Positions 45,435-55,744 of a DNA stretch of 64,000 nucleotides are shown here, in pieces (the first letter of the stretch is position 1; the number at the start of each line of letters is the position of its first letter). The stretch covers positions 930,001 to 994,000 of the forward strand of contig NZ_AFQU01000001.1 in NCBI RefSeq assembly GCF_000220065.1, read 5' to 3'. Both the position numbers and the translations under genes were made by a program. A model generated the notes under the pieces. The model had not been told where the DNA came from and made no database searches. It saw only the letters and a list, made by a program, of their open reading frames with translations. Source of the DNA: Streptococcus sp. oral taxon 056 str. F0418. GTDB taxonomy: Bacteria > Bacillota > Bacilli > Lactobacillales > Streptococcaceae.

Positions 45435-48266
45435 TTATTTCACGTGCAGCTTGCCTTTCAGATATTGGCCAGTATAGCTGGCTGGATTAGCTGCGACTTC
45501 TTCCGGTGTTCCTGTCGCAATGATCGTACCACCGCCGATACCGCCTTCTGGTCCTAAGTCGATGATATGGTCAGCTGTCTTGATAACATCCAGATTGTGC
45601 TCGATAACGAGGACTGTATTGCCATCGTCCACAAAGCGCGATAGCACATGAAGGAGCTTGGCAATGTCTTCAGAATGCAGACCCGTAGTCGGCTCATCCA
45701 AGATATAGAAGGACTTACCAGTCGAGCGCTTGTGAAGTTCGCTGGCCAGCTTCATCCGCTGGGCTTCACCACCTGATAAGGTCGTGGCTGGCTGACCCAG
45801 AGTCACATAGCCTAGTCCTACGTCCTTGATGGTCTGGAGTTTGCGGGCAATCTTGGGAATATGCTGGAAGAATTCTACAGCATCATTGACCGTCATATCT
45901 AGAATCTGGGCGATATTCTTCTCTTTATAGTGAACTTCTAGCGTCTCACTATTATAGCGGGTGCCGTGGCAGACCTCACAGGCTACATAGACGTCAGGTA
46001 GGAAGTGCATCTCAATCTTGATAATCCCATCACCCGCACAGGCCTCACAGCGACCGCCCTTGACGTTAAAGCTGAAACGCCCCTTCTTGTAGCCACGAAT
46101 CTTGGCTTCATTGGTCTTGGCAAACAGATCGCGAATATCGTCAAAGACTCCAGTATAGGTAGCTGGATTAGAGCGCGGTGTCCGGCCAATAGGACTTTGG
46201 TCAATATCAATCAGTCGATCCACATGCTCAATACCACTGATTTTCTTAAACTTACCTGGCTTAGCAGAATTGCGATTGAGTTTTTGAGCAATGGCTTTTT
46301 TAAGAATAGAGTTGACCAGCGTTGACTTACCAGACCCAGAAACTCCCGTCACAGCGATGAATTTTCCCAAAGGGAATCTGGCCGTGATATTCTGCAAGTT
46401 ATTTTCCTGAGCTCCTGTCACTTCGATAAAGCGGCCGTTGCCTACACGGCGTTCCAATGGTACTGGGATCTCGCGCTTACCTGACAAGTATTGGCCTGTG
46501 ATGGATTTCTTGCTCTTGGCCACTTGTGCAGGAGTGCCAGCTGCAACGATTTCACCACCGAAAACACCGGCTCCTGGTCCCACGTCAATCAGCCAGTCAG
46601 CCTCCCGCATGGTATCCTCGTCGTGCTCAACCACGATGAGAGTATTGCCCAGGTCACGCATCTTCTTGAGGCTGGCAATCAGGCGGTCATTGTCACGCTG
46701 GTGCAAACCAATAGAGGGCTCGTCCAGAATATAGAGGACACCACTCAAGTTCGAGCCAATCTGGGTCGCCAAGCGAATCCGCTGGCTCTCACCTCCTGAT
46801 AGAGTCCCAGCCGAGCGAGACAAGGTCAGGTAATTGAGCCCAACGTTATTGAGGAAGGTCAGGCGGTCATGAATTTCCTTGAGAATAGGCCGCGCGATCG
46901 TCGTTTCGTTGTCAGTCAAGCTAAGCTTGTCCAACTGAAGTAAATGATCAGCAATGGACAAGTCAGAAATCTCACCGATATGCAAGCCATCTTCGCCGCC
47001 AACCTTGACAGACAAGGCCTGGGGACTGAGTCGATAACCATGGCAAGCTGCACAAGTCAGTTCATTCATATAAGCTCGCATTTGTGTCCGAGTAAAATCG
47101 CTATTGGTTTCATGGTAGCGACGGTTGATATTGCTAACAACCCCCTCAAAAGGAATATCAATATCGCGCACACCGCCAAATTCATTTTCATAGTGGAAAT
47201 GGAATTCCCGCCCATCTGAACCAAAGAAAATCAGCTGCTTTTCTTCCTCCGTCAGCTCCTCAAAAGGCTTGTCCATATCAATACCAAAGGCGGCCATGGC
47301 CTGCTCTAGCATCTGCGGATAGTAGTTAGATGAAATGGGATTCCAAGGCGCTAGCGCTCCTTCACGCAAGGTCTTGCTAACATCAGGTACAACCACATCT
47401 AGATCCACCTCCAGCTTAACCCCCAGACCATCACAGTCTGGACAAGAACCAAAAGGCGCATTGAAAGAGAAAAGTCGTGGCTCTAGCTCTGGCACTGTAA
47501 AGCCACAGACTGGACAGGCATAGTGCTCAGAAAAGAGCAACTCTTGACCATCCATGGTGTCAATCACCACATAACCCTCAGCAATCCGCAGAGCCGCTTC
47601 GACCGAGTCAAAGAGGCGGCTACGCACCCCTTCCTTGATGACAATTCGGTCTACCACAACCTCAATATCATGCTGCTTGCTCTTGGATAGCTCTGGCACT
47701 TCCGTCACATCGTAAATATCGCCATCCACGCGCACACGGACATAACCGTCCTTCTGAATCTTGTCAAAAACGGTCTTATGCTGCCCCTTTTTCTTGCGGA
47801 TGACCGGCGCTAAAATTTGCAATCGCTGACGCTCCGGTAATTCCAAGACCTTGTCAACAATCTGCTCGACAGACGAAGCTGTAATAGCACCATGTCCATT
47901 GACACAGTACGGAGTTCCAACACGAGCATAGAGTAAGCGCAGGTAGTCATTGATTTCAGTAGCTGTTCCCACTGTTGAGCGAGGATTTTTGCTAGTCGTC
48001 TTCTGGTCGATGGAAATAGCCGGGCTGAGACCATCAATCGAATCCACATCCGGCTTTTCCATATTGCCCAAAAACTGCCGAGCATAGGCCGACAGACTCT
48101 CCACATAGCGGCGTTGCCCTTCAGCATAGAGGGTGTCAAAAGCTAGACTCGACTTACCCGAACCGGACAGCCCCGTCACCACGACCAGCTTGTCCCGCGG
48201 AATTTCTACATCAATATTTTTTAAATTATGAGCTCGCGCTCCATGAATCACAATTTTATCTTGCAT
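45435..48266 (-). CDS. uvrA: Excinuclease ABC subunit A
   Basis: The damage-recognition ATPase of nucleotide excision repair, 943 residues. It has two ABC ATPase modules: Walker [16 protein letters not shown] near the start and [15 protein letters not shown] at about 635, with signatures [12 protein letters not shown] and [12 protein letters not shown]. The zinc sites are CPVCGF...CPDCDG and [14 protein letters not shown]...CEVCHG. I choose the ATG at 48266 with AAGAGGT upstream; a GTG five codons earlier is possible. It is divergent from corA. Confidence 0.98.
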   Translation of the reverse strand: MQDKIVIHGARAHNLKNIDVEIPRDKLVVVTGLSGSGKSSLAFDTLYAEGQRRYVESLSAYARQFLGNMEKPDVDSIDGLSPAISIDQKTTSKNPRSTVGTATEINDYLRLLYARVGTPYCVNGHGAITASSVEQIVDKVLELPERQRLQILAPVIRKKKGQHKTVFDKIQKDGYVRVRVDGDIYDVTEVPELSKSKQHDIEVVVDRIVIKEGVRSRLFDSVEAALRIAEGYVVIDTMDGQELLFSEHYACPVCGFTVPELEPRLFSFNAPFGSCPDCDGLGVKLEVDLDVVVPDVSKTLREGALAPWNPISSNYYPQMLEQAMAAFGIDMDKPFEELTEEEKQLIFFGSDGREFHFHYENEFGGVRDIDIPFEGVVSNINRRYHETNSDFTRTQMRAYMNELTCAACHGYRLSPQALSVKVGGEDGLHIGEISDLSIADHLLQLDKLSLTDNETTIARPILKEIHDRLTFLNNVGLNYLTLSRSAGTLSGGESQRIRLATQIGSNLSGVLYILDEPSIGLHQRDNDRLIASLKKMRDLGNTLIVVEHDEDTMREADWLIDVGPGAGVFGGEIVAAGTPAQVAKSKKSITGQYLSGKREIPVPLERRVGNGRFIEVTGAQENNLQNITARFPLGKFIAVTGVSGSGKSTLVNSILKKAIAQKLNRNSAKPGKFKKISGIEHVDRLIDIDQSPIGRTPRSNPATYTGVFDDIRDLFAKTNEAKIRGYKKGRFSFNVKGGRCEACAGDGIIKIEMHFLPDVYVACEVCHGTRYNSETLEVHYKEKNIAQILDMTVNDAVEFFQHIPKIARKLQTIKDVGLGYVTLGQPATTLSGGEAQRMKLASELHKRSTGKSFYILDEPTTGLHSEDIAKLLHVLSRFVDDGNTVLVIEHNLDVIKTADHIIDLGPEGGIGGGTIIATGTPEEVAANPASYTGQYLKGKLHVK

Positions 48267-48389
48267 CTTGACCTCTTTCACTTTTAAACATCCTCTATTA
48301 TAACAAAATTTTCTCTATTCTTTTGTCCCAAAACTCACCATTTTATAGTATAATAGTACGGTATGTAAAACTCTGGAAAGGAATATATC

Positions 48390-49334
48390 ATGAAACAAGT
48401 CTTTTTATCAACTACGACAGAGTTCAAAGAGATTGATACGCTCGAATCGGGCACTTGGATCAATCTTGTCAATCCTTCCCAGAGTGAATCGATAGAAATC
48501 GCGAATGCTTTTGGCATTGATATTACAGACTTGCGAGCTCCTCTGGATGCCGAAGAAATGTCTCGGGTTACCATCGAAGATGACTATACCTTGATTATTG
48601 TCGACGTTCCCATCACCGAAGAAAGAAACAATAAAACTTACTATGTCACTATTCCACTCGGTATTATCCTAACCGAAGAAGCAATCATCACAACATGCTT
48701 AGAGAAGTTGCCTCTTTTGGATATTTTTATCAATCGTCGCTTACGTAACTTCTATACCTTTATGAGGTCACGCTTTATTTTTCAAATCCTCTACCGTAAT
48801 GCCGAGCTATATCTGACAGCTTTGCGTTCCATTGATCGCAAAAGCGAACAGATTGAAAGTCAGCTTCACCAATCTACACGAAATGAAGAATTGATTGAAC
48901 TTATGGAATTGGAAAAAACTATCGTCTACTTCAAGGCCTCTCTCAAAACAAATGAACGTGTGATTAAGAAATTGACCAGCGCAACCAGCAATATCAAAAA
49001 ATATCTAGAAGATGAAGACTTACTAGAGGATACCTTGATTGAGACTCAGCAGGCTATTGAGATGGCAGATATATATGGTAACATTCTACGTGGTATGACA
49101 GATACCTTTGCTTCCATCATTTCTAACAACCAGAACAATATCATGAAGACTCTGGCTTTAGTGACTGTTGTCATGTCTATTCCTACCATGATTTTCTCGG
49201 CTTATGGAATGAACTTTAAAAATAACGACATCCCCCTCAATGGCGAGCCCCATGCCTTTTGGATTATCATGTTTATCGCTTTCGCTATCAGTGGCTCTCT
49301 CACTGTTTACCTCATGCATAAAAAATTATTTTAA
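48390..49334 (+). CDS. corA: CorA family divalent metal ion transporter
   Basis: A 314-residue pentameric magnesium or cobalt channel. The large N-terminal cytoplasmic domain is followed by two C-terminal membrane helices with the signature YGMNF between them (SAYGMNFKNNDIPLN), then VYLMHKKLF. A TATAAT at 48349 serves as its probable -10 box and GGAAAGG as its ribosome binding site. The DUF1129 gene follows 18 bases later, so the two are probably one transcript. Confidence 0.93.
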   Translation: MKQVFLSTTTEFKEIDTLESGTWINLVNPSQSESIEIANAFGIDITDLRAPLDAEEMSRVTIEDDYTLIIVDVPITEERNNKTYYVTIPLGIILTEEAIITTCLEKLPLLDIFINRRLRNFYTFMRSRFIFQILYRNAELYLTALRSIDRKSEQIESQLHQSTRNEELIELMELEKTIVYFKASLKTNERVIKKLTSATSNIKKYLEDEDLLEDTLIETQQAIEMADIYGNILRGMTDTFASIISNNQNNIMKTLALVTVVMSIPTMIFSAYGMNFKNNDIPLNGEPHAFWIIMFIAFAISGSLTVYLMHKKLF

Positions 49335-49352
49335 TTATTAGAAGGAAAGCTT

Positions 49353-50027
49353 ATGTCACAAATATCTTTAGACAAACTCAGCAAAAAAAACCAAGAATTT
49401 ATCCGCGTTGCAACCCATCAGCTCATTGAAGCTGGTAAATCTGACGAAGAAATCAAAAATCTTTTAGAAGAGATTATTCCTAATATCCTTGAAAACCAAG
49501 CCAAAGGCATTACTGCCCGAGGACTTTACGGCGCTCCTTCTACTTGGGTACATCAACTGACAGCCGCAGAACAAAAAGCTGCCGAAAATCCTGCACAAAA
49601 CGAAGACCCACGTCTTATGATTTTAGATTCTGCACTTTTAATTTTGGGCTTATTATCGATCTTCCAAGGAGCAGTAAACTACTTCTCAAAAACAGCGAAT
49701 CCATATGGTTTTACAACTCTAATCTTAGGAAGCTTAGCTGGTGGGGTTGTCTTCTACACTCTCTATCACTATGTTTACCGTTACTACGAGCCAGATCAAG
49801 CATATGGGACAAAACCTCCTTTTTGGAAATCTGCCCTGGTTATGGGAGGATCTGTCATACTTTGGCTAGTGGCTTTCACAGTGAGCGCCTTCTTACCAAG
49901 CTTCTTAAATCCACAACTTCCAAATCTTCTTGTGATTCTAATCGGAGGCCTGACTCTCGCTGGTCGCTGGTACCTTAAGAAAACATTTCACATCAAAAGC
50001 GCCATGGTCAATCCAAGACGCTACTAA
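49353..50027 (+). CDS. DUF1129 family membrane protein
   Basis: A 224-residue protein with a helical N-terminal part (SKKNQEFIRVATHQLIEAGK) and four membrane segments in the second half (about residues 88-105, 118-136, 160-180 and 188-205). It ends with a basic tail (KKTFHIKSAMVNPRRY). This is the DUF1129 pattern in streptococci, where it often follows corA. Function unknown. Confidence 0.8.
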   Translation: MSQISLDKLSKKNQEFIRVATHQLIEAGKSDEEIKNLLEEIIPNILENQAKGITARGLYGAPSTWVHQLTAAEQKAAENPAQNEDPRLMILDSALLILGLLSIFQGAVNYFSKTANPYGFTTLILGSLAGGVVFYTLYHYVYRYYEPDQAYGTKPPFWKSALVMGGSVILWLVAFTVSAFLPSFLNPQLPNLLVILIGGLTLAGRWYLKKTFHIKSAMVNPRRY

Positions 50028-50032
50028 TCATT

Positions 50033-50066
50033 AAAAATCCTAAGCTGACTTGCTTAGGATTTTTTA
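50033..50066. terminator. Terminator after the DUF1129 gene
   Basis: AATCCTAAGctgacttGCTTAGGATTTTTT with an A run on the other side, so it can serve the convergent GNAT gene too. Confidence 0.9.
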
Positions 50067-50573
50067 TTTTCTTTTTTTCGAAAAATAAAGTACTAGGTCA
50101 TCACAATTTTCACAAGGAGCATATGGGGCAAGGGGTTCATTGTTAAACCAAAGTCCCGAACCATCTGGAATATAGCCTCTTTTAACATACAAGCGCTGTG
50201 CCGGCCCATATCCCTTATGTAATCCCACTCCCAAGGTTACCACATCTGAATATTTCAGGGCTTCTTGCTCTGCTTTTTCGATTAGAGCCGTGCCAATCCC
50301 CTGCCTTTGAAAGCTTTCAAAAACATTAAAATCAGTTAACTCAGGATAAAGGCCTGCAAAAGGACCGTGATTTGCTAATGGAATGACTGTTATATAACCT
50401 GCCAGAAATCTGCCAACAAGAGCCACCAAAACTTGGCGTTCTCCTACCTCTTGCTCATGAAAATATTTGTGCAGAATATCTTTTCGCTCAGGCCATCCCT
50501 GCTCAACAAAGGCATTTGATAATCCTTCAATATCCTCAAAAAGCATCTTTCTGACGATTCGCTCTTCACTCAT
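50064..50573 (-). CDS. GNAT family N-acetyltransferase
   Basis: A 169-residue acetyl-CoA-dependent acyltransferase. The GNAT fold is visible from RKMLFEDIEGLSNAFVEQGW through LVALVGRFLAGYITV to the acetyl-CoA loop FQRQGIGTALIEKAEQEA. It ends YVKRGYIPDGSGLWF. The acceptor is unknown. The ATG at 50573 with AAGGAG upstream is preferred over an in-frame start nine codons earlier. It stands alone, with a terminator on either side. Confidence 0.85.
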   Translation of the reverse strand: MSEERIVRKMLFEDIEGLSNAFVEQGWPERKDILHKYFHEQEVGERQVLVALVGRFLAGYITVIPLANHGPFAGLYPELTDFNVFESFQRQGIGTALIEKAEQEALKYSDVVTLGVGLHKGYGPAQRLYVKRGYIPDGSGLWFNNEPLAPYAPCENCDDLVLYFSKKRK

Positions 50574-50620
50574 ATTAGACTCCTTATAACAGATTCTCAT
50601 CTCATTTTAACACTTTAAAG

Positions 50621-50650
50621 AAAAATAAAAAACCCTGCAAAAAGCAGGGA
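50621..50650 (-). terminator. Terminator of rpsF-ssb-rpsR
   Basis: On the minus strand CCCTGCtttttGCAGGG followed by TTTTTTA. Confidence 0.92.
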
Positions 50651-50656
50651 ATCAAA

Positions 50657-50896
50657 TTAGTCTTCGTTTACGAAAGGCATCAAAGCCATTACGCGAGCGC
50701 GTTTGATAGCTGTTGTTACTTTACGTTGGTTTTTAGCTGAAGTTCCTGTTACACGACGAGGAAGGATTTTCCCACGTTCTGAAACGAAACGGCTAAGAAG
50801 CTCAGTATCTTTGTAATCAACATATTCAATTTTGTTCGCTGCGATGTAATCAACTTTTTTACGGCGTTTGAATCCGCCACGACGTTGTTGAGCCAT
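50657..50896 (-). CDS. rpsR: Ribosomal protein S18
   Basis: A 79-residue basic protein of the small subunit which binds next to S6. [20 protein letters not shown] and [20 protein letters not shown] are the standard S18 blocks. It is the last gene of the rpsF-ssb-rpsR operon, with 38 bases after ssb, behind AAAGGAG. Confidence 0.97.
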   Translation of the reverse strand: MAQQRRGGFKRRKKVDYIAANKIEYVDYKDTELLSRFVSERGKILPRRVTGTSAKNQRKVTTAIKRARVMALMPFVNED

Positions 50897-50934
50897 GTGT
50901 TTTCTCCTTTATATTATAGTTCTAGTTTGTCCAA

Positions 50935-51426
50935 TTAGAATGGCAGATCATCATCTGATATGTCCATTGGGTTTGAATTCCCAAATGGATTCTCATCACG
51001 AGAAAAGTTTGGTACTTGGTTAGACGAATCGACACCACCAAAGTTTGATGTCGTATTACCACCAAAGTTATTTGGAGCATACCCACCAGATTGGCCTTCA
51101 CGACTCGCGCGACTTTCCAATAGTTGGAAATTGTCTGCAACCACCTCAGTAACATAGACACGCTGACCTTGCTGATTTTCGTAATTACGGGTCTGGATAC
51201 GGCCTGTAATTCCAACTAGAGCTCCTTTTTTAGCCCAATTAGCAAGATTTTCAGCTTGCTGACGCCAGATAACAACATTAACAAAATCTGCTTCTCTTTC
51301 ACCATTATGGTTTTTGAAATTACGATTAACAGCTAATGTAAACGTAGCAACTGCCTGATTTTGTGGAGTATAGCGAAGTTCAGCATCGCGGGTCATACGA
51401 CCTACAAGTACAACGTTATTTATCAT
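50935..51426 (-). CDS. ssb: Single-stranded DNA-binding protein
   Basis: A 163-residue SSB. The OB fold starts [20 protein letters not shown]. It is followed by a Gly/Asn-rich disordered linker and the acidic interaction tip DDDLPF, which recruits replication and repair proteins. It sits between rpsF (16 bases upstream) and rpsR, the conserved order. Confidence 0.98.
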   Translation of the reverse strand: MINNVVLVGRMTRDAELRYTPQNQAVATFTLAVNRNFKNHNGEREADFVNVVIWRQQAENLANWAKKGALVGITGRIQTRNYENQQGQRVYVTEVVADNFQLLESRASREGQSGGYAPNNFGGNTTSNFGGVDSSNQVPNFSRDENPFGNSNPMDISDDDLPF

Positions 51427-51442
51427 GAATCTACCTTCTTAA

Positions 51443-51733
51443 TTAAGCGTCAAGTTTGACGATCATGTGGCGAAGAATGTCAGCGTTGATTTTTGAAAGA
51501 CGGTCAAACTCTTTAAGAGCTGCATCATCGTTTGCTTCAACGTTAACGATATGGTAAAGACCTTCACGGAAATCTTTGATTTCATATGCAAGGCGACGTT
51601 TTTCCCAATCTTTTGATTCAACAACAGTCGCACCGTTGTCAGTCAAGATAGAGTCAAAGCGTGCTACCAAAGCGTTTTTAGCTTCTTCTTCAATGTTTGG
51701 ACGAATAATATAAAGAATTTCGTATTTAGCCAT
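51443..51733 (-). CDS. rpsF: Ribosomal protein S6
   Basis: A 96-residue small-subunit protein ([40 protein letters not shown]). The ATG at 51733 with AAAGGAGG upstream is the real start; a longer frame adds 11 codons over the leader. S6 with S18 is known to regulate this operon in some bacteria by binding its leader. Confidence 0.97.
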   Translation of the reverse strand: MAKYEILYIIRPNIEEEAKNALVARFDSILTDNGATVVESKDWEKRRLAYEIKDFREGLYHIVNVEANDDAALKEFDRLSKINADILRHMIVKLDA

Positions 51734-51835
51734 TGATTTTTCCTCCTTTTGGTCTAATGACCCCATGCCTTTGCAAGGGGTAAGTGAGGTTTTCTCACAA
51801 ATAACTATTATACTAGATTTTTCTCAAAATAGCAA
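51734..51835 (-). promoter_or_regulatory. Promoter and structured leader of rpsF
   Basis: On the minus strand TTGCTA (51835-51830) and TATAAT (51812-51807) are 17 bases apart. The leader can form GTGAGaaaacCTCAC (51798-51784), ACCCC...GGGGT (51781-51760) and an overlapping GGTCattaGACC (51762-51751) next to the ribosome binding site. The last two are mutually exclusive at their edge, so control by S6:S18 is possible, but the known CCG-bulge motif was not found. Confidence 0.55.
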
Positions 51836-51886
51836 GAAAATTCGTCCAAACTTTCAAACTTATTTGCCATCAATTTTCTCAACTAT

Positions 51887-51915
51887 TTGACGACCTAAAG
51901 CCTTTCCGCTATAAT
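51887..51915 (+). promoter_or_regulatory. Promoter of folE
   Basis: TTGACG at 51887-51892 and TATAAT at 51910-51915, spaced by 17 bases, about 40 bases before the start codon. Confidence 0.85.
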
Positions 51916-51954
51916 AGGACTATGTTTGACCGATACTAACAAAGGGGATTATTT

Positions 51955-52518
51955 ATGGCGGATATAGAAAAAGTACAGGAGACAATTTATCAACTACTAC
52001 AACTATTAGGAGAAAATCCAGACCGTGAAGGCTTGCTAGACACACCTAAACGAGTGGCAAAAATGTATCAAGAAGTATTCTCCGGCTTGAATCAAGATCC
52101 AAAAGATGAATTTACCGCTGTTTTTTCTGAAGGGCATGAGGAAGTTGTCTTAGTTAAAGATATTCCATTTCATTCCATGTGTGAGCACCATCTCCTACCC
52201 TTTTATGGTGTTGCTCACGTTGCCTACCTGCCAAGCAAAGGCAAAGTAACAGGCCTGAGCAAGCTAGCTCGAGCTGTTGAAGTCGCTAGCAAACGACCAC
52301 AGTTACAAGAACGTCTTACTGCTCAAATCGCTACAGCATTAGATGAAGCATTAGCTCCTAAAGGAGTATTTGTCATGGTGGAGGCTGAGCATATGTGTAT
52401 GACCATTCGAGGAATTAAAAAGCCTGGGAGTAAAACGGTCACTACTGTTGCTAAAGGGATTTACAAAGAAGATGTCCACCAAAGACAAGAAATCTTATCT
52501 ATGATTCACCACCACTAA
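51955..52518 (+). CDS. folE: GTP cyclohydrolase I
   Basis: A 187-residue enzyme which turns GTP into dihydroneopterin triphosphate, the first step of folate synthesis. The zinc and active-site motifs are [35 protein letters not shown] and [14 protein letters not shown]. It stands outside a folate gene cluster here and is followed by prsW. Confidence 0.97.
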   Translation: MADIEKVQETIYQLLQLLGENPDREGLLDTPKRVAKMYQEVFSGLNQDPKDEFTAVFSEGHEEVVLVKDIPFHSMCEHHLLPFYGVAHVAYLPSKGKVTGLSKLARAVEVASKRPQLQERLTAQIATALDEALAPKGVFVMVEAEHMCMTIRGIKKPGSKTVTTVAKGIYKEDVHQRQEILSMIHHH

Positions 52519-52563
52519 TATCCCTCATCATACCCAATCAAAATATTAGAAAGTTACTTATCT

Positions 52564-53385
52564 ATGAAGAAAAAAACGATCTTTTTCCTATTTTTAGCAC
52601 TCGTCTGTATCGGTATCGAATACGAAACTAAGACTTACACGTCTGGAGAGTTGCCTGGAAAAGCATACGGTATTGTTGGACTAGCTGCACTTCTGGCTCT
52701 GCTTTATATCATTCCAACCATCTTGTTCGTTCTACACTTACGAAAGAAGTGGCAGACGCCTTTTTTAAGCCTATCTATTGCTTTTCTCGGTGGTTTTTTC
52801 ATTGCTGGATGGACTTCTGCTTTAGCGAATACCTATCTACATGACGGCATTTCAGCCTTATCGATTTCCTTTTTAAGTGATTTAGAGAGCGCTATTGTAG
52901 CTCCCCTTGTTGAAGAGCCCCTCAAACTTATTGGTGTCGCTTTTGCACTTTATTTCATTCCAGTAAAAAATTTGAAATCGATCCTACTTTTAGGAGTCGG
53001 AGCAGGGCTTGGTTTCCAAATCAGTGAAGATTTTTCCTATATCTTATCAGATATGCAAGAAGGTTTCTCTTTTGCTATTTCAGGAGTTTTAGGACGCACA
53101 TTTGGTTCTATCGCATCACATTGGCTTTATACTGGCTTAACTGCATTTGGTATTATCTTAATGCTTCGCTATCGTAAAAATCATACTACTACTTTCAGAA
53201 CAGGATTATTCTACTTCTTGGCTACATTTATCTTACATTTCCTATGGAACTCCCCTCTATCAGCTATCGAAACAGAGGTACCACTTGTTAAACCGATTCT
53301 ATCGGCCTTAGCCATCTTTATCTTCTTCCAAGCATATCAAACAGCTTCTCGTTTGGATGATGAAACATTAAACTTAACAGCATAA
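52564..53385 (+). CDS. PrsW family intramembrane metalloprotease
   Basis: A 273-residue multi-pass membrane protein of the PrsW/CPBP-related group. The Glu-Glu motif is VAPLVEEPLKLIGVAFAL, followed by GAGLGFQISEDFSYIL and ASHWLYTGLTAFG, and HFLWNSPL near the end supplies the third conserved residue set. PrsW in Bacillus cleaves an anti-sigma factor; the target here is unknown. It follows folE by 45 bases and has its own terminator. Confidence 0.85.
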   Translation: MKKKTIFFLFLALVCIGIEYETKTYTSGELPGKAYGIVGLAALLALLYIIPTILFVLHLRKKWQTPFLSLSIAFLGGFFIAGWTSALANTYLHDGISALSISFLSDLESAIVAPLVEEPLKLIGVAFALYFIPVKNLKSILLLGVGAGLGFQISEDFSYILSDMQEGFSFAISGVLGRTFGSIASHWLYTGLTAFGIILMLRYRKNHTTTFRTGLFYFLATFILHFLWNSPLSAIETEVPLVKPILSALAIFIFFQAYQTASRLDDETLNLTA

Positions 53386-53389
53386 TCAT

Positions 53390-53422
53390 AAAACTCCTGA
53401 GAACAAATTCTCAGGAGTTTTT
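53390..53422. terminator. Terminator between prsW and the HD hydrolase
   Basis: AAAACTCCTGAGAAcaaaTTCTCAGGAGTTTTT, a long symmetric hairpin between convergent genes. Confidence 0.95.
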
Positions 53423-54077
53423 ATTTTCTAGCGTCCCACTCATCATAAAATTCTTCTAAATACGTTTCTAAAAAACGATGCCGTCCTTCTGCGAGCTCCC
53501 TTGCAGCGGTTGTATGCATCCCATCTTTTAGTTTGAGCAATTTTTCGTAAAAATGCATAATAGCAGAGCTTTTCTCATTACGGTATTCTTCTAAAGTCAT
53601 CGTTTTTCTTGTCTTTAAACCTGGATCATGAATAGGTCGACCTGTATGTCCGGAATACACCATTGCTCGAGCTATACCAATAGCTCCAATCGCATCTAGT
53701 CGATCCGCATCTTGGACAATTTTCCCTTCTATACTAGAGACAGTGGCTTCAGATTTTCCACCTTTAAAGGACATCTTTGAAATGATATCCAAAATGTGGT
53801 TTCTGTCACTTTCGGAAACCTTGTGCGATATAAGCCACTGTTCAACCTTTTGTAGACCAGCTTTCTCGCTTTCATTTAACTTTCCATCAGCAATGTCATG
53901 AAGAAGCGCCGTCAACTCACAAATAAATAGATCCGCACCTTCTTTTTCTGCGATAGCTACAGCGTTATTAGCAACTCGAACGATATGCCACCAATCATGA
54001 CCACTACTGTCGTCCTTCAATTCTCGATAGACAAAATCGCGCGCCTCTTGTAAAATACGTTTTTTTGTGTCAGACAT
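53421..54077 (-). CDS. HD domain phosphohydrolase (YpgQ/YedJ-like)
   Basis: A 218-residue metal-dependent phosphohydrolase. The HD metal ligands are SGHDWWHIVRVANNAVAIAE (first His), LTALLHDIADGKL (the HD pair) and IVQDADRLDAIGAIGIARAM (the last Asp). Related proteins act on nucleotides. It follows a deoxynucleoside kinase with overlapping ends, which fits a role in nucleotide balance. I use the ATG at 54077, with GGTGGAG upstream. Confidence 0.85.
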   Translation of the reverse strand: MSDTKKRILQEARDFVYRELKDDSSGHDWWHIVRVANNAVAIAEKEGADLFICELTALLHDIADGKLNESEKAGLQKVEQWLISHKVSESDRNHILDIISKMSFKGGKSEATVSSIEGKIVQDADRLDAIGAIGIARAMVYSGHTGRPIHDPGLKTRKTMTLEEYRNEKSSAIMHFYEKLLKLKDGMHTTAARELAEGRHRFLETYLEEFYDEWDARK

Positions 54078-54091
54078 TCTATTCTCCACCA

Positions 54092-54736
54092 TTACTTTTT
54101 GGAGTTTAATCCAATAAGCTCCATTTGCTGCTGAATTTCCTTATAAACCTGATTCCAGTCCTCTGGATTTGAAATATCTAATTGATCCGTACTAATTTTC
54201 ATTTTGGGACTATAATCATAATGATCATACCAATCCTGATAATGTTTATACAACAACTGGTAATAATCCAACAAGCCATTTTCTTCATTTGGTTGCTCAT
54301 AAGAACGACCACGTTTTTTAATATTATTCATGATGTGATCAAAACTGCCGTCCAAGTAAATCAATAGGTCTGGCGCTTTCTTCGGCAATCCCTGAATTTC
54401 TTCCATCATATTATCTAGTAGCTCAAGATAAATATTATATTCTTGTTCACTGATACTACCCGTCAAGGTATTGATATAAGTAAAAAGTGCGTCCTCATAA
54501 ATAGAACGATCTAGAATATTGTTATCATCATGATAAGCTTCTTTAATCATCTTAAATCGTTTATTCAAAAAGTAGATTTGCAACGCAAAACCGTATCGTT
54601 CTGGGTCTTCATAATATTTATCTAAAATAGGATTTTCTTCTACTGGCTCAAAAAAAGGCTGTGTTCCTAACTCTTCGGCTAAACGATAAGTATAGGTTGT
54701 TTTCCCTACACCAATCATACCTGCTAAAATAATCAC
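54092..54736 (-). CDS. Deoxynucleoside kinase
   Basis: A 214-residue kinase which phosphorylates deoxynucleosides for salvage. The P-loop is AGMIGVGKTTYTYRLAEELG, with the substrate-site motif ILDRSIYEDALFTY (the DRS motif) and the lid KKRGRSYEQ. It matches the deoxyadenosine/deoxyguanosine kinase family of Firmicutes. The start region overlaps no other gene; the HD hydrolase follows immediately. Confidence 0.93.
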   Translation of the reverse strand: MIILAGMIGVGKTTYTYRLAEELGTQPFFEPVEENPILDKYYEDPERYGFALQIYFLNKRFKMIKEAYHDDNNILDRSIYEDALFTYINTLTGSISEQEYNIYLELLDNMMEEIQGLPKKAPDLLIYLDGSFDHIMNNIKKRGRSYEQPNEENGLLDYYQLLYKHYQDWYDHYDYSPKMKISTDQLDISNPEDWNQVYKEIQQQMELIGLNSKK

Positions 54737-54843
54737 TATAGCTCCGTACCTCCAAAACTACTTGTTACAAAAACACTATATATTGTATCTTTAAAAAGAA
54801 TATCATACTATATTTTGTTCGTCAAGACAATTTATCTTATTAT

Positions 54844-54892
54844 AAAAAGACACCTAATCAAAAGACTATCATCGTCTATTGATCAGGCATCT
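54844..54892 (-). terminator. Terminator of queH
   Basis: On the minus strand GATGCCTGATCAA pairs with TTGATTAGGTGTC (G:T pairs included), then TTTTTA. Confidence 0.75.
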
Positions 54893-54896
54893 ACAT

Positions 54897-55661
54897 TTAT
54901 TCTTCATGCACTACTGTAAATTTGATATGAGAATAATCTTTCTCCAAATCTTTTCCTAGCATAAAAGCTGTAGCTTCTTTCTTAACTTTCACAAGATCAA
55001 TGCCTTGATCCTGAGCACCAAAGACACAACCGCAATAACATTGACGGTAAATATCATATTCCTCACACATCTCTACAGAGCGCTTATACCCTTGATTTTT
55101 CTTAAAATCACTCGGCAAATAATGAGTCGCATAGACTTTTTGCACCTCAATACCGACACTATTAATGGTCTGAGAATTTTTATGAGGACTAATCGTCAAT
55201 GCACTTCCAAAGTAATCAAAACCTAGTTCTACCGCTACCTCAGCAGTTTTATCCAAACGATAGTCATAGCAGACTTTACAACGATCGCCACCTTCAGGTT
55301 CCTTCTCCAGACCACGCACCTTTTTGAAAAATTCCTGTGGTTCATAAGGCGCCTCTAAATATTGAACATTGTAGCCTGTATTTTCATTAAAATCACTAAC
55401 GAACTTCTGAGTAACATAAGCTCTACGCTGATATTCTGATTTTGGATGAATATTGGAATTAGCAAAATAAATCGTTACATCAGCAAACTGGCTAAGATAT
55501 TCCAAAGTATAAGTTGAACATGGGGCACAGCAGGTATGCATTAAAATTGTTGGACGTTTCTGTTCCTTCTCCCAGACCTGAACCATTTTTTGCATAACAC
55601 GATCATAGTTAATCTTCTGATTGGGATTCATCTTGTTCAAAATTTCTTCTACATCAATCAT
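54897..55661 (-). CDS. queH: Epoxyqueuosine reductase QueH
   Basis: A 254-residue enzyme which performs the last step of queuosine synthesis in tRNA and replaces the cobalamin-dependent QueG. The cysteine pairs are present: ILMHTCCAPCSTYTLEYL near residue 43 and CYCGCVFGAQDQG near residue 210, plus GGDRCKVCYDYRL in between. These bind an iron-sulfur cluster and a second iron. No other queuosine gene is in the window. It stands alone with its own terminator. Confidence 0.93.
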   Translation of the reverse strand: MIDVEEILNKMNPNQKINYDRVMQKMVQVWEKEQKRPTILMHTCCAPCSTYTLEYLSQFADVTIYFANSNIHPKSEYQRRAYVTQKFVSDFNENTGYNVQYLEAPYEPQEFFKKVRGLEKEPEGGDRCKVCYDYRLDKTAEVAVELGFDYFGSALTISPHKNSQTINSVGIEVQKVYATHYLPSDFKKNQGYKRSVEMCEEYDIYRQCYCGCVFGAQDQGIDLVKVKKEATAFMLGKDLEKDYSHIKFTVVHEE

Positions 55662-55744
55662 AAGCCGCTCCTTTAGTTTCTCATTCTATTCTACCATAGA
55701 AAACTGACTCAAACAATCTTGATTAAAATGATTCTAGAATAAAA

